Positions 7,317 to 15,632 of a DNA stretch of 24,423 nucleotides are shown piece after piece. The notes below the pieces were generated by a model that searched no databases, was not told the origin of the DNA, and saw nothing but the letters and a program-made list of their open reading frames with translations. How positions within the stretch are numbered: position 1 is the first letter of the stretch; every line of letters begins with the position of its first letter. The stretch comes from JAJPKK01 sp035311445 (GTDB lineage: Bacteria > Pseudomonadota > Alphaproteobacteria > Rhizobiales > Xanthobacteraceae). Position numbers and translations under genes: made by a program. The stretch spans positions 1-24,423 of the forward strand of contig DATGCX010000209.1 of NCBI GenBank assembly GCA_035311445.1. The letters run 5' to 3'.

Positions 7317-9224
7317 TTACTCACAGAATTGCCGGCCATTGAAAACGAAACAGCCACCACGTCCGGAGCGAGCGGTCGGCGCCGGTTCGACCCGGTGCGG
7401 TCGCGGCGCAGTGCTGGCGTCAGTAGGCCGCGTGGGCTTCGGCACGCAGTTTCCTTCGCGGTCGAGCACCTCGGTTGCGGCGCACGTCTTGGCGACACAC
7501 CGCCCGTTGCTCTCCTGTTCGCGCGGCCCGCAGCTCAGCGCACACACGCGTCCGCTACGTGCCTTGAGGTCCTCAAGTAATTCCGGTGCCGGGGTGTCGG
7601 GAACCTTCGCCCGATGGGTGCGCACGGCATAATCCCGGATGGCCTTGCGCAGCTCGGGAGCCTGCCAGTTCGAATCGATCGGCGCGAAATAGCAGCCAAG
7701 GCGATTGAGTTCGGTCTTGATCGCAAAAACGAGCTGGCCCTCGTTCAAAACCGGCTGGCTCGGATTGACCGCGGCCAGCTGGCCTTGTGGCTCGGCACGC
7801 GGCGGCGCGGTCGCGGCGCCGCCTCCGGCGGCCTGCGATGCCAGGCTCTGTTGCTGCCACGTCAAGGCCGCGACTCTCGCTTCCGCGTCGCGACGGGCCA
7901 GCTCGATGGTCGCGATCTGCTGGTCTTTCGCGGTCGTCTCGGCGGCCGATAGCCGCGCGCGAGCCGCAAGATCGGCTGCGGCTTTCTGGCTCGCAAGTTC
8001 CAGTTCGTTGAGGCGGGTGCGCAGCTCGCGTTCACGATCGGTCGCCTCGGCGGAGATCCTGCTGCGTCGCACAGATTCCTGTCGCAGCTGCTCGGTCGCC
8101 TCGGTGACGGCGCGCTGCTTTGCGGTGACATCCGCGGCAAGGCGCTCGCGCTCGGCCTGCTCCTGGCGCAGGCGCTCGCTGGCATCCTGGGCGGCGCGGG
8201 CGGCCGCCCGCAGGTTCATTTCCGCCTGGAGCCGCTCGACTTCGAGCGCCGCTAATCGGTCTCGCAGTTCGCGCTCCCGTTCGGCACGTTCGCGATCAAG
8301 CTCCTTGGCCTTCGCTTCGCGCTCCAGCATGTCGAGCCGCATGCGCGCGTCAGCCGCGTAGAAGCTGTTCGGAAAGCGCGCGAGAAAGTCGCGCACTCCG
8401 CCCGGATCGTTAGCGGCGCGCACGCGACCCCAGATCTGTGCGTCGGTCTCGTTGCGGTTGAGAAACACGTCGGAAAGCAGCGAGATCGATAGTTCGGGAA
8501 TCTGCTTGCCATTCGTGGCCTTGTAAACCTGGGCCGCGACCTTACGGAACATGGTCCCGATTTCAAGCCCGGGCTCGCGCAGGCTGTCCAGCAAGGCGCG
8601 GGTGAAGGGACTGTTGCGGGCGCTTCCATCCTCGGCGATCTCATTCGCCTGGGTCGAGTAGGCGACCACGGTCCCGCGCGCCTGCTCGATTCGTGCCAGC
8701 CCGCGAGAGATGCTGACATCCCTGCTTGATGTTCTCATGGATCGTGCCAGATCGGCCGCCAGCGGATTGTTTCGACAGGCATCGAGCACAAGAATCCTGA
8801 CCCCGTTACTGCGATCCAGGGCGCGTTGAACTTCATCCAGCGCAATGAGCTCAAACCGAATGCTGATATCATCCTGCAGCTGTGCGCCGACCGGCATCAG
8901 ATAATTGCTGCCGTAGTATTGCATCCCGTGCCCGGCATAAAAAAACAGACCGATCTCGGCGCCCGTGACCCGGCGAGAAAATTCCGCCAGCGCCTGCAGG
9001 AAGCCCTGCTTGTCGGCATTCACACGCAAAATGACCTCGAACCCGAGTGACTTCAGCGTTTCCGCCATGTCCTGAGCGTCGTTGGGAGGGTTAAGAAGCC
9101 GCTGCGTTCCGTATTCGGAATTGCCGATCACCAGCGCGACGCGCTTGTCCGCGTAAGCGTCAGAGCCCGACGCAAAGAGGTAAACGAAAATGGCTGCGAG
9201 AATGCTCGCCAACCGCGCCGTCAT
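7317..9224 (-). CDS. Exported caspase-like (peptidase C14 / orthocaspase) protein
   Basis: The product is 635 residues. A signal peptide (1-25) precedes a caspase domain (about 27-255): KRVALVIGNSEY, catalytic His99 in FFYAGHGMQ and catalytic Cys150 in LVLDACRNNP, then GTVVAYSTQ. A short helical segment (NDPGGVRDFLARFPNSFYA, 272-290) leads into a long Arg/Glu/Ala coiled coil (about 295-460). Next come a peptidoglycan-binding-like segment (about 498-555, VFAIKTELNRLGCYFAPIDSNWQAPELRKAIRDY) and a Cys-rich tail (561-635) ending CFVFNGRQFCE. Both catalytic residues are present, so activity is plausible. Export suggests a periplasmic role. It heads an operon with two small secreted proteins. Family assignment is secure; substrate unknown. 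Confidence 0.9.
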   Translation of the reverse strand: MTARLASILAAIFVYLFASGSDAYADKRVALVIGNSEYGTQRLLNPPNDAQDMAETLKSLGFEVILRVNADKQGFLQALAEFSRRVTGAEIGLFFYAGHGMQYYGSNYLMPVGAQLQDDISIRFELIALDEVQRALDRSNGVRILVLDACRNNPLAADLARSMRTSSRDVSISRGLARIEQARGTVVAYSTQANEIAEDGSARNSPFTRALLDSLREPGLEIGTMFRKVAAQVYKATNGKQIPELSISLLSDVFLNRNETDAQIWGRVRAANDPGGVRDFLARFPNSFYAADARMRLDMLEREAKAKELDRERAERERELRDRLAALEVERLQAEMNLRAAARAAQDASERLRQEQAERERLAADVTAKQRAVTEATEQLRQESVRRSRISAEATDRERELRTRLNELELASQKAAADLAARARLSAAETTAKDQQIATIELARRDAEARVAALTWQQQSLASQAAGGGAATAPPRAEPQGQLAAVNPSQPVLNEGQLVFAIKTELNRLGCYFAPIDSNWQAPELRKAIRDYAVRTHRAKVPDTPAPELLEDLKARSGRVCALSCGPREQESNGRCVAKTCAATEVLDREGNCVPKPTRPTDASTAPRPHRVEPAPTARSGRGGCFVFNGRQFCE

Positions 9225-9241
9225 GTCCGGCCCCCACCGGC

Positions 9242-9259
9242 CTTGGCAATCCTGCCAAG
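9242..9259. promoter_or_regulatory. Inverted repeat in the caspase leader
   Basis: CTTGGCA-ATCC-TGCCAAG is a perfect 7-base dyad, 18 bases upstream of the caspase ATG. It could be an operator or a small RNA hairpin affecting translation. The rest of the 309-base divergent gap 9225-9533 contains no gene that I can support. Confidence 0.3.
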
Positions 9260-9533
9260 TATTGATTGCGAAATTGTTCAGTCACTTTTCCGTCGGGCTC
9301 AAGACGAAACGATGACCGACGGCGGTATAAGCCTGTAGATTAGTGTCCTATAATGCGTTCCGGTTCAATCGAAATACGCGAGCAATCACCGGCTAAGTGG
9401 CGGCCGCCATTAATGAGATCTTATCCACAGAGGCTTCTGTTGCTTTCCTTCGATCATCCCTGGGGCATTTGCGCCTTGAAGCGGCAGACTGTTTACTGTC
9501 CGCCCGCGCGCATTATCAGGTAAGCACTGGCGC

Positions 9534-10185
9534 ATGCTAGTCCCTCGACTTGACGTACTTCCTGCCGCTCAGCGGGCGCTGTGGCCGGAATTGAGTGCAA
9601 CCCCGCGAGATTTCACGCTTTACGGCGGCACGGCTATTGCCCTTCGGCTCGGTCACCGTGCCTCGGCTGATTTCGATTTCTTCGGTCGCACGGAATTTGA
9701 TCCGGACCGAGTGCTGGCCACAGTGCCCTATCTTGCCGGTGCACAGGTGCTTCAGCGCGACGAAAACACGCTGACCTGCCGGGTGACCCGTGGTGGACCC
9801 ATTTTGGTGTCGTTCTTCGGCTTGCCGACCATTGGTTACATCGAAGAACCGACCCCCGCTGAAGGGCCGGGAGTACCCGTTGCCTCGCTGATTGATCTTG
9901 CGGGCATGAAGGCATCCGTCGTTCAGAAGCGGGCGCAGGCCAAGGATTACATCGACATTGACGCACTCCTTGCCGCGGGCATCAGCCCCGCTGGGGCTTG
10001 CCGCTGGCAGGGCCATATACGGCAAGGCGTTCGAGCCTCAAATCACGCTCAAGGCGTTGACTTACTTTGGTGACGGCGACCTTCCGACCCTTCCGCTGGA
10101 CCTCCAGCGCCGCCTCGCGGACGCCGCCACGGCGGTTGATCTCGACCGCCTGCCGGTTCTCCAGGTTCGCGGAAAAGCCTCATGA
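9534..10185 (+). pseudogene. AbiEii/MNT-type nucleotidyltransferase, frameshifted near 9986
   Basis: The first 150 codons give a nucleotidyltransferase of the AbiEii/DUF1814 type: LYGGTAIALRLGHRASADFDFF (29-50) contains the GG...DFDF catalytic pattern, and VPVASLIDLAGMKASVVQKRAQAKDYIDIDALL is the usual helical part. At a CCCC run (9986-9989) one extra C shifts the frame; the uncorrected frame stops at 10073. Removing one C restores LGLAAGRAIYGKAFEPQITLKAL...LPVLQVRGKAS with a stop at 10183-10185, total about 216 residues. That stop overlaps the next gene by ATGA, which supports the corrected frame as the ancestral one. Either the gene is newly inactivated or the run is a sequencing error. Confidence 0.75.
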
Positions 10186-10475
10186 AGCGCTTGCCGCAAA
10201 CGCCCGACCTGCTGGCCCTGGCCGAGCGTACGGTCTGGTACAAGCGTCCGGAGGAAGCCGTTGCCGATCAATTGAACCTTGTTGCGCACGTGCTGACCTA
10301 TGGCGACCATGAGGACGTGAAGGTGCTGCGACGCTATCTGGACCTCGACGACATCCGCGCGTCGCTCGATCGCGCACCGCCCGGCGTTTTCGACGCACGT
10401 TCGTGGTCGTATTGGAACGCCATGGTCGGACGTTTTCCTCCTCCGCCGATGCCGCGGCGCGTATTCCCAGACTGA
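10182..10475 (+). CDS. Small partner protein of the AbiEii-type nucleotidyltransferase
   Basis: The product is 97 residues. WYKRPEEAVADQLNLVAHVLTYGDHEDVKVLRRYL is helical, and RAPPGVFDARSWSYWNAMVGRFPPPPMPRRVF is a conserved-looking Trp/Pro-rich end. The ATG overlaps the restored stop of the nucleotidyltransferase by four bases, so the two were co-translated. Small proteins of this appearance next to AbiEii-like nucleotidyltransferases are known to me, but I cannot name the family. Antitoxin-like function is inference; it does not resemble the winged-helix AbiEi antitoxin and lies after, not before, the nucleotidyltransferase. Confidence 0.7.
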   Translation: MKRLPQTPDLLALAERTVWYKRPEEAVADQLNLVAHVLTYGDHEDVKVLRRYLDLDDIRASLDRAPPGVFDARSWSYWNAMVGRFPPPPMPRRVFPD

Positions 10476-10541
10476 TCAGGTGAATTTCTCAGGCTCGCGT
10501 CTCGCAGCAACCAATTGGGCCCTGTCCAGAAGCTAAAAGGA

Positions 10542-10616
10542 GTTTGGCGGTGTGGTGCGCGACGATTCCGCGAATACGCGCGGCTTGCGAAGGACCTCGG
10601 CATCAGGATCAATTAG
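10542..10616 (+). other. Possible 3' remnant of a coding sequence
   Basis: One frame across this gap reads ...RRFREYARLAKDLGIRIN and then TAG at 10614-10616. It looks more protein-like than its surroundings but has no plausible start or body. It could be the tail of a deleted gene. Low confidence. The rest of 10476-10798 holds a dispersed repeat and no gene. Confidence 0.15.
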
Positions 10617-10656
10617 ACTGGATTCCGGTCAGGTTTGCGCACCTGCCTATCCTGCA

Positions 10657-10775
10657 GTCGTGGCGGGGCTTGTCCCGGCCACCTCGATTGTTGATACTTC
10701 GTACTGAAGAATTCGGGGTCGCCGGGACCAGCCCGGCGACGACGCAATAACCGATTCAAAGCGAACGAAATCCGG
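10657..10775. repeat. Dispersed palindromic repeat, family B copy 1
   Basis: Two palindromic modules (10657-10683 with GGGCTTGTCCCGGCCACC, and 10717-10743 with GGTCGCCGGGACCAGCCC) start exactly 60 bases apart. They are followed by GATTCAAAGCGA-N-CGAAATCC. The same arrangement with the same 60-base spacing occurs at 18144-18261. The element ends 24 bases before the start of the binding-protein gene. Confidence 0.75.
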
Positions 10776-10798
10776 TCTTCGACAGACGGGACCATGCC

Positions 10799-11776
10799 AT
10801 GGAAACAGATCGTCGCCGTCTCATTACCGGTACGCTCGCGCTCGGCATCGCAGGCGCGACGTCGGTGCGTGCGCAATCCGTCTATCCCAACCGTCCGGTG
10901 CGCGTGATCGTGCCGTTCGCGCCGGGCGGGATCACCGACGTGGTGGCGCGCCTCATCACTGGCAAAGTCGGCGAGCAGCTCAGCAAGCAGTTCTACGTTG
11001 AAAACATCGTCGGTGGCTCGGGCAACGTCGGAATGGGACAGGCCGCGCGCGCGACGCCCGATGGCTACACGATACTGACGGCGTTCAGCTCCTTCGTCAT
11101 CAACCCTGGTTTATTCGAGCGGGTTCCGTACGATCCCGTCAATGACTTCGATCCGGTATCGCTCGCCGTTACCTCGACCACTGTGATTGTGGTCAATGCC
11201 GACCTGCCGGTGTCGAATGTCAAAGAACTTGCCGCTCTGATCCGGGCCAATCCGGGCAAATACACCTATGCGTCGGCCGGCGCCGGGACCACTGCGCACC
11301 TTGCGGGCGAGCAGTTCCGTTTGACATTCGCGCTCGACCTCGTGCACGTGCCATTCGGCGGTGGCGCCCCATCTATGGCCGCCGCGGTCGCCGGTCATAC
11401 CCCGATCGCGTTCGGCTCCCTGACCGCGGCAGTGCCCCTGATCAGGGATGGCAAGCTGCGCGCGCTCGCCACCAGTGGGAAGATACGCACCCAAACGCTG
11501 CCCGATGTGCCGACGATGGCGGAAAGCGGCTATCCGGGTATGGAGGGCGACAGTTTTGTGGGGTTCGTGGTCCCGGCCGGAACTCCGAAAGACATCATCA
11601 CGGTGCTTAACCGCGAGATCGTCAAGAGCCTGGCGGTGCCCGAGATGCAGGAGCGGCAGAGGGAGCTGGGCAATGATCTGGTCGCCAGCACGCCGGAGGA
11701 ATTCGGCACGCGGATCAAGGCAGAGCTCGCCACCTGGGCGAAAGTGATAAAGGCCGCGAATATCAAGGCGGGGTGA
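10799..11776 (+). CDS. Bug/TctC-family periplasmic substrate-binding protein
   Basis: The 325-residue product has the normal length for the tripartite tricarboxylate transporter (TTT) receptor family. The N-terminus DRRRLITGTLALGIAGATSVRAQS has a twin-arginine-like signal. The mature part has the family signatures YPNRPVRVIVPFAPGGITDVVARL, GSGNVGMGQAARATPDGYT, AHLAGEQF, VPFGGGAPSMAAAVAGHTPIAFGS, and the C-terminal TPEEFGTRIKAELATWAKVIKAANIK. These proteins bind carboxylates and other small organic anions in the periplasm. No TctA/TctB membrane genes are adjacent, as is usual for the many orphan Bug proteins. It precedes the PQQ dehydrogenases on the same strand by 159 bases; a functional link is possible but not shown. 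Confidence 0.93.
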   Translation: METDRRRLITGTLALGIAGATSVRAQSVYPNRPVRVIVPFAPGGITDVVARLITGKVGEQLSKQFYVENIVGGSGNVGMGQAARATPDGYTILTAFSSFVINPGLFERVPYDPVNDFDPVSLAVTSTTVIVVNADLPVSNVKELAALIRANPGKYTYASAGAGTTAHLAGEQFRLTFALDLVHVPFGGGAPSMAAAVAGHTPIAFGSLTAAVPLIRDGKLRALATSGKIRTQTLPDVPTMAESGYPGMEGDSFVGFVVPAGTPKDIITVLNREIVKSLAVPEMQERQRELGNDLVASTPEEFGTRIKAELATWAKVIKAANIKAG

Positions 11777-11803
11777 GCGCCGAGGTTCACTTCAGCGCGC
11801 ACA

Positions 11804-11846
11804 TCTGCAGGCATGCCGCGGCCTCCCTTTGCGGAGGTTCTGCAGA
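11804..11846 (+). terminator. Hairpin between the binding-protein gene and first PQQ dehydrogenase
   Basis: CCTCC-CTTTGC-GGAGG (11822-11837) forms a small hairpin, framed by TCTGCAG (11804-11810) and CTGCAGA (11840-11846). It lacks a following T-run, so it may be a weak terminator or a leader structure. Confidence 0.25.
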
Positions 11847-11935
11847 CGTGTAATGTCACGGCTCAAAGCCCCCAGAGCATTTCGCGATTGGCGATTTGCG
11901 CACCGGAAGGGGTTGGAAACCGCAAGGAGTACGCA

Positions 11936-13699
11936 ATGCGTCGTTCTGGAATTGTCACCACCATCACGTGTGCCGCGATGGTGGGCGTATCGTTTGCCGC
12001 GCTCGCCCTCTCGGCGCAGGCTGCCGAGTACAAGATGACCGTCAATCGCGACCGGCTCATCAATGCAGCCAACGAGCCGCAGAACTGGCTGATGATGAAC
12101 GGCGACTACGGCTCGACCCGGTATTCCAAGCTCGCTCAGATCAACCGCGACAACGTCAAAAGCCTGCGCATGGTGTGGGCGCTCGCCCTGCGCGGTATGC
12201 AGGATATCGGCCAGAATGGCCCGGAGAACGAGGTCAATCCCTTAATCGACAATGGCTTCATGTATACGAGCGACGGCTGGGGCACGGTCTACAAGATCGA
12301 CGTGCGCAGCGGCGATCACGGCGAGTTCGTGTGGATCGCCGATCCCGGCGTCAAGCATGAGGGCAATATCCCCCAGACGCGCGGCATTGCCCTATGGGAA
12401 GACCTGGTGATCAACAATCTTCCGGATGGTCGGGTGATCGCGATCAACCGCGACAGCGGCGAGATCGTTTGGGACAAGCAGATCGCCAGGCCCAACGAAT
12501 TCGGCGGCAAGGAACGCTTCCGCTCGGCGCCGCTCGTTGCCGAAGGCGATATCATCGTGGCGAACGGTTCGGGCGACGCCGGTACGCGCGGCTGGCTTGC
12601 GGGTCTTGATGCCCGCACCGGCAATGAATTGTGGCGCTGGTATGCGATTCCCAAGCCTGGCGATCCGGGGAGCGAGACCTGGAAGGACAAGAACAACGCC
12701 TGGAAGACCGGCGGCGGTGGGCTATGGCAGACCGGTTCCTATGATCCGGCCAACAAGCTGACCATCTGGGGCACCGGTAATCCGGTGCCGCTTTATGACC
12801 CTCAAGCGCGGCCGGGCGACAATCTCTACACCGACTCGGCGGTGGCGCTCGACGTCAATACCGGCAAGCTCGTGTGGTATTATCAGTATCTGCCGAACGA
12901 CGCATGGGACTATGACGAGATCGGCATTCATATGCTCTACGACGCCAACATCAATGGCGAAATGCGCAAGGTGATGGGGCATTTCGGGCGCAACGGCTTC
13001 TACTACACGCTCGATCGCGCCAATGGCAGCTTCATCAAGGGCGGTCAGTACGTCAACGACCTGAACTGGACCAAGGGGCTTGATCCGAAGACCGGCAAGC
13101 CGGTCGAATACGATCCCAAACTCGACGTGCAGACCTACGTGCCGGAAGCCCGCGCACTGCGCGGTGACGGCATGAAGCGGGCTTGCCCGACCTGGCACGG
13201 CGGCGTCGCCCATCAACCCACGGCCTACAATCCGGTCAAGCAGATCGCCTATGGGGTCGGCGCCGAGGGCTGCTTCACGCAGAACGGGGCCGAGTTCAAA
13301 TTCCGCAGCCCGGATGGCGGGCTCGATGCCAAGAACAGCGAGAAGCGCACCTATACGAGCGATCTCTATTACGGCGCGATCACATCCTACGACGTGATCA
13401 ACCACAAGGTGCTGGCCAAGACCGTGACGGATATCGAAATCCGCTCCGGCGCGACCGTCACGGCAGGCGGGCTCGTATTCTCGGCGCTGCAGGACGGCTG
13501 GGTGGTCGCCTATGACGACGAGAAGCTGCAGGAGCTGTGGCGCTTTAACGTGGGCACGCCCCTCAAAGGCACGCCGGTCGTCTATGCGATCGGGCCGAAG
13601 GAGTTTCTCGTCGTGCAGAGCAGTGGACGCCACCTGCATCCGGTGAAATACGATAACCTCGAACACTCGAGTTATCTGTTCGTCTTTGCATTGAACTGA
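11936..13699 (+). CDS. PQQ-dependent alcohol dehydrogenase, copy 1 (XoxF/ExaF-like metal motif)
   Basis: This 587-residue exported quinoprotein has a signal peptide at 1-30 (cleavage near AQA-AEY). It has the eight-bladed propeller pattern of methanol/ethanol dehydrogenases, e.g. GWLAGLDARTGNELWRWY, GTGNPVP, RPGDNLYTDSAVALDVNTGKLVWYYQ and GGLVFSALQDGWVVAYDDEKLQELWRF. Expected metal/catalytic residues: Asn282 in TGNP, catalytic Asp325 and Asp327 in WDYDE. Asp at +2 is the residue that marks lanthanide-dependent enzymes. The 43-residue spacing from Asn282 to Asp325 equals that of XoxF. Asp214 occupies the place of the usual metal-binding Glu, and no adjacent Cys-Cys pair is present. The start ATG has AAGGAG upstream. 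Substrate unknown; oxidation occurs in the periplasm with transfer to a cytochrome c. Confidence 0.92.
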   Translation: MRRSGIVTTITCAAMVGVSFAALALSAQAAEYKMTVNRDRLINAANEPQNWLMMNGDYGSTRYSKLAQINRDNVKSLRMVWALALRGMQDIGQNGPENEVNPLIDNGFMYTSDGWGTVYKIDVRSGDHGEFVWIADPGVKHEGNIPQTRGIALWEDLVINNLPDGRVIAINRDSGEIVWDKQIARPNEFGGKERFRSAPLVAEGDIIVANGSGDAGTRGWLAGLDARTGNELWRWYAIPKPGDPGSETWKDKNNAWKTGGGGLWQTGSYDPANKLTIWGTGNPVPLYDPQARPGDNLYTDSAVALDVNTGKLVWYYQYLPNDAWDYDEIGIHMLYDANINGEMRKVMGHFGRNGFYYTLDRANGSFIKGGQYVNDLNWTKGLDPKTGKPVEYDPKLDVQTYVPEARALRGDGMKRACPTWHGGVAHQPTAYNPVKQIAYGVGAEGCFTQNGAEFKFRSPDGGLDAKNSEKRTYTSDLYYGAITSYDVINHKVLAKTVTDIEIRSGATVTAGGLVFSALQDGWVVAYDDEKLQELWRFNVGTPLKGTPVVYAIGPKEFLVVQSSGRHLHPVKYDNLEHSSYLFVFALN

Positions 13700-13704
13700 C
13701 GGTC

Positions 13705-13766
13705 GGAGCGCGGGCGTCCCGCCCGCTCTTCCTTTTCTCAAAAGGCGGGCGGGACGCCCGCGCTCC
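13705..13766. terminator. Perfect 22-bp inverted repeat after PQQ dehydrogenase 1
   Basis: Arms at 13705-13726 and 13745-13766 are perfect reverse complements (core CGGGCGTCCCGCCCGC). The 18-base loop itself contains CCTTTT-CTC-AAAAGG. It sits between the stop of copy 1 and the ribosome binding site of copy 2. A related repeat follows copy 3, so it belongs to a dispersed family. It could attenuate read-through or stabilise the upstream mRNA. Confidence 0.7.
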
Positions 13767-13782
13767 TTTCAGGGAGGACACC

Positions 13783-15549
13783 ATGCCTGATCGCGTTGGA
13801 TGTGTCGTTGTTGCCATGCGCGCCGCTTTGCTCGGCGTATCGTTCGCCGCGCTCGCGCTCTCGGCACAGGCCGCCGAGTACAAGATGACGGTCAACCGCG
13901 ACCGGCTCATCAATTCGGCTAACGAACCGCAAAACTGGCTGATGATGAACGGCGACTACGGCTCGACCAGGTATTCCAAGCTCGCCCAGATCAACCGTGA
14001 TAATGTCAAGAACCTGCGGATGGTGTGGGCGCTGGCACTGCGCGGCATGCAGGATGTCGGCCAGAACGGCCCCGAGAACGAAGTCAATCCGCTAATCGAC
14101 AACGGCTTCATGTACACGAGCGACGGCTGGGGCACGGTCTACAAGATCGACGTGCGCGGCGGCGATCACGGTGAGTTCGTATGGATCGCCGATCCCGGCG
14201 TCAAGCACGAAGGCAATATCCCGCGCTCCCGTGGCATCGCGCTGTGGGAAGATCTGGTGATCAACAACCTTCCCGACGGCCGCGTGATCGCGATCAACCG
14301 CGACAGCGGCGAGATCGTCTGGGACAAACAGGTCGCCAAGGCCAATGAATTCGGCACCAAGGAGAGGATGAACTCAGCGCCGATCACCGCCGAGGGCAAG
14401 GTCCTGGTTGCGAACGGGGCCGGCGATGGCGGCACCCGCGGGTGGCTCGCGGCGCTCGACGCGAGGACCGGCAATGAGCTGTGGCGGTGGTACGCGGTGC
14501 CGAAGCCGGGCGACCCGGGCAGCGAGACCTGGAAGGACAAGAACAACGCGTGGAAGACCGGCGGCGGTGGCCTGTGGCAGACCGGCTCCTATGATCCAGT
14601 CAACAAGCTCACCATCTGGGGCACCGGCAACCCGGTGCCACAATACGATCCGCAGTCGCGTCCCGGCGATAACCTCTATACCAACTCGGCCGTGGCGCTC
14701 GACATCAATACCGGCAAGCTTGTGTGGTATTACCAGTACGTTCCGAACGAGTCGTGGGACCGTGACGAGATCGGCATCCACATGCTCTACGACGTCAACA
14801 TCAATGGCGAGATGCGCAAGGTGCTCGGTCATTTCGCCCGTAACGGGTTCTATTACACGCTCGATCGCGCCAACGGCAGCTTCGTCAAGGGCGGCCAGTA
14901 CGTCAATGATCTGAACTGGACCAAGGGCCTCGATCCAAAGACTGGCAAACCGGTCGAATACGATCCCAAGCTCGATGTGCAGACCTATGTACCGGAAGCG
15001 CGCCCGTTGCGTGGTGACCCCGTGAAGCGTTCTTGCCCGACCTGGCACGGCGGCGTTGCACACCAGCCCACGGCCTACAATCCGGTCAAGCAGATCGCCT
15101 ACGGCGTGGGCGTCGAGGGCTGCTCCAGCTGGAACGGCGCGGCCGCCGCCTTCAAGGGTCCTGATGGCGGCCTCGACCGCGCAAAATTCGAGAAGCGGGA
15201 TTACACGAGCGATCTCTACTACGGCTCGATCACCGCCTATGACGTTGTAAACGCCAAGGTTCTGGCGAAAACCGTGACGGATATCGAAATCCGCTCCGGC
15301 GCAACCGTTACGGCGGGTGGTGTCGTATTCTCGGCGCTGCAGGACGGCTGGGTGGTCGCTTATGACGACGAGAAACTGCAGGAACTGTGGCGCTTCAACG
15401 TAGGCACGCCGCTGAAAGGTGCGCCGGTCGTCTACGCGATCGGGCCGAAGGAGTTTCTCGCGGTGCAGTCAAGCGGACGCCACCTGCATCCCGTGAAATA
15501 CGACAACCTCGAACACTCAAGCTACCTGTTTGTCTTTGCGTTGAATTGA
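13783..15549 (+). CDS. PQQ-dependent alcohol dehydrogenase, copy 2
   Basis: This 588-residue product is about 89% identical to copy 1 over the mature part (about 59 differences by hand count). Signal peptide 1-31. Metal/catalytic residues: Asp215, Asn283, Asp326 and Asp328. The residue between the two aspartates is Arg (WDRDE) instead of Tyr as in copies 1 and 3; this position borders the active site. The ATG has GGGAGGACACC upstream, the same leader as copy 3. The first 11 residues (MPDRVGCVV...) match copy 3, while the hydrophobic core (GVSFAALALSAQAAEYK) matches copy 1, so the N-terminus looks recombinant. It probably uses the same cytochrome c as its neighbours. Confidence 0.92.
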   Translation: MPDRVGCVVVAMRAALLGVSFAALALSAQAAEYKMTVNRDRLINSANEPQNWLMMNGDYGSTRYSKLAQINRDNVKNLRMVWALALRGMQDVGQNGPENEVNPLIDNGFMYTSDGWGTVYKIDVRGGDHGEFVWIADPGVKHEGNIPRSRGIALWEDLVINNLPDGRVIAINRDSGEIVWDKQVAKANEFGTKERMNSAPITAEGKVLVANGAGDGGTRGWLAALDARTGNELWRWYAVPKPGDPGSETWKDKNNAWKTGGGGLWQTGSYDPVNKLTIWGTGNPVPQYDPQSRPGDNLYTNSAVALDINTGKLVWYYQYVPNESWDRDEIGIHMLYDVNINGEMRKVLGHFARNGFYYTLDRANGSFVKGGQYVNDLNWTKGLDPKTGKPVEYDPKLDVQTYVPEARPLRGDPVKRSCPTWHGGVAHQPTAYNPVKQIAYGVGVEGCSSWNGAAAAFKGPDGGLDRAKFEKRDYTSDLYYGSITAYDVVNAKVLAKTVTDIEIRSGATVTAGGVVFSALQDGWVVAYDDEKLQELWRFNVGTPLKGAPVVYAIGPKEFLAVQSSGRHLHPVKYDNLEHSSYLFVFALN

Positions 15550-15568
15550 ACACCAGACGCTTTCTTCT

Positions 15569-15594
15569 ACCTCTCCCCGCAAGCGGGGAGAGGT
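15569..15594. repeat. 26-base perfect palindrome between copies 2 and 3
   Basis: The arms CCTCTCCCCGC/GCGGGGAGAGG are separated by AA. The whole 26 bases are identical to the palindrome at 874-899. It is followed on the plus strand by A, not T, residues, so it is not a standard terminator for copy 2. Confidence 0.75.
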
Positions 15595-15632
15595 AAAAAA
15601 AGACAAGCCGCCAATATTTAGGGGAGGACACC

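Noticed and set aside
9421..9429. Perfect DnaA box TTATCCACA upstream of the nucleotidyltransferase
   Set aside because: A single box with no further boxes, AT-rich unwinding region or dnaA/repA nearby is not evidence for an origin.
11813..11935. Longer start for PQQ dehydrogenase 1
   Set aside because: The extension is not signal-like, and AAGGAG directly before 11936 with a normal signal peptide supports the shorter form.
15569..15594. Rho-independent terminator of PQQ dehydrogenase 2
   Set aside because: The hairpin is followed by A residues rather than T residues on the transcribed strand, and is a dispersed repeat copy.
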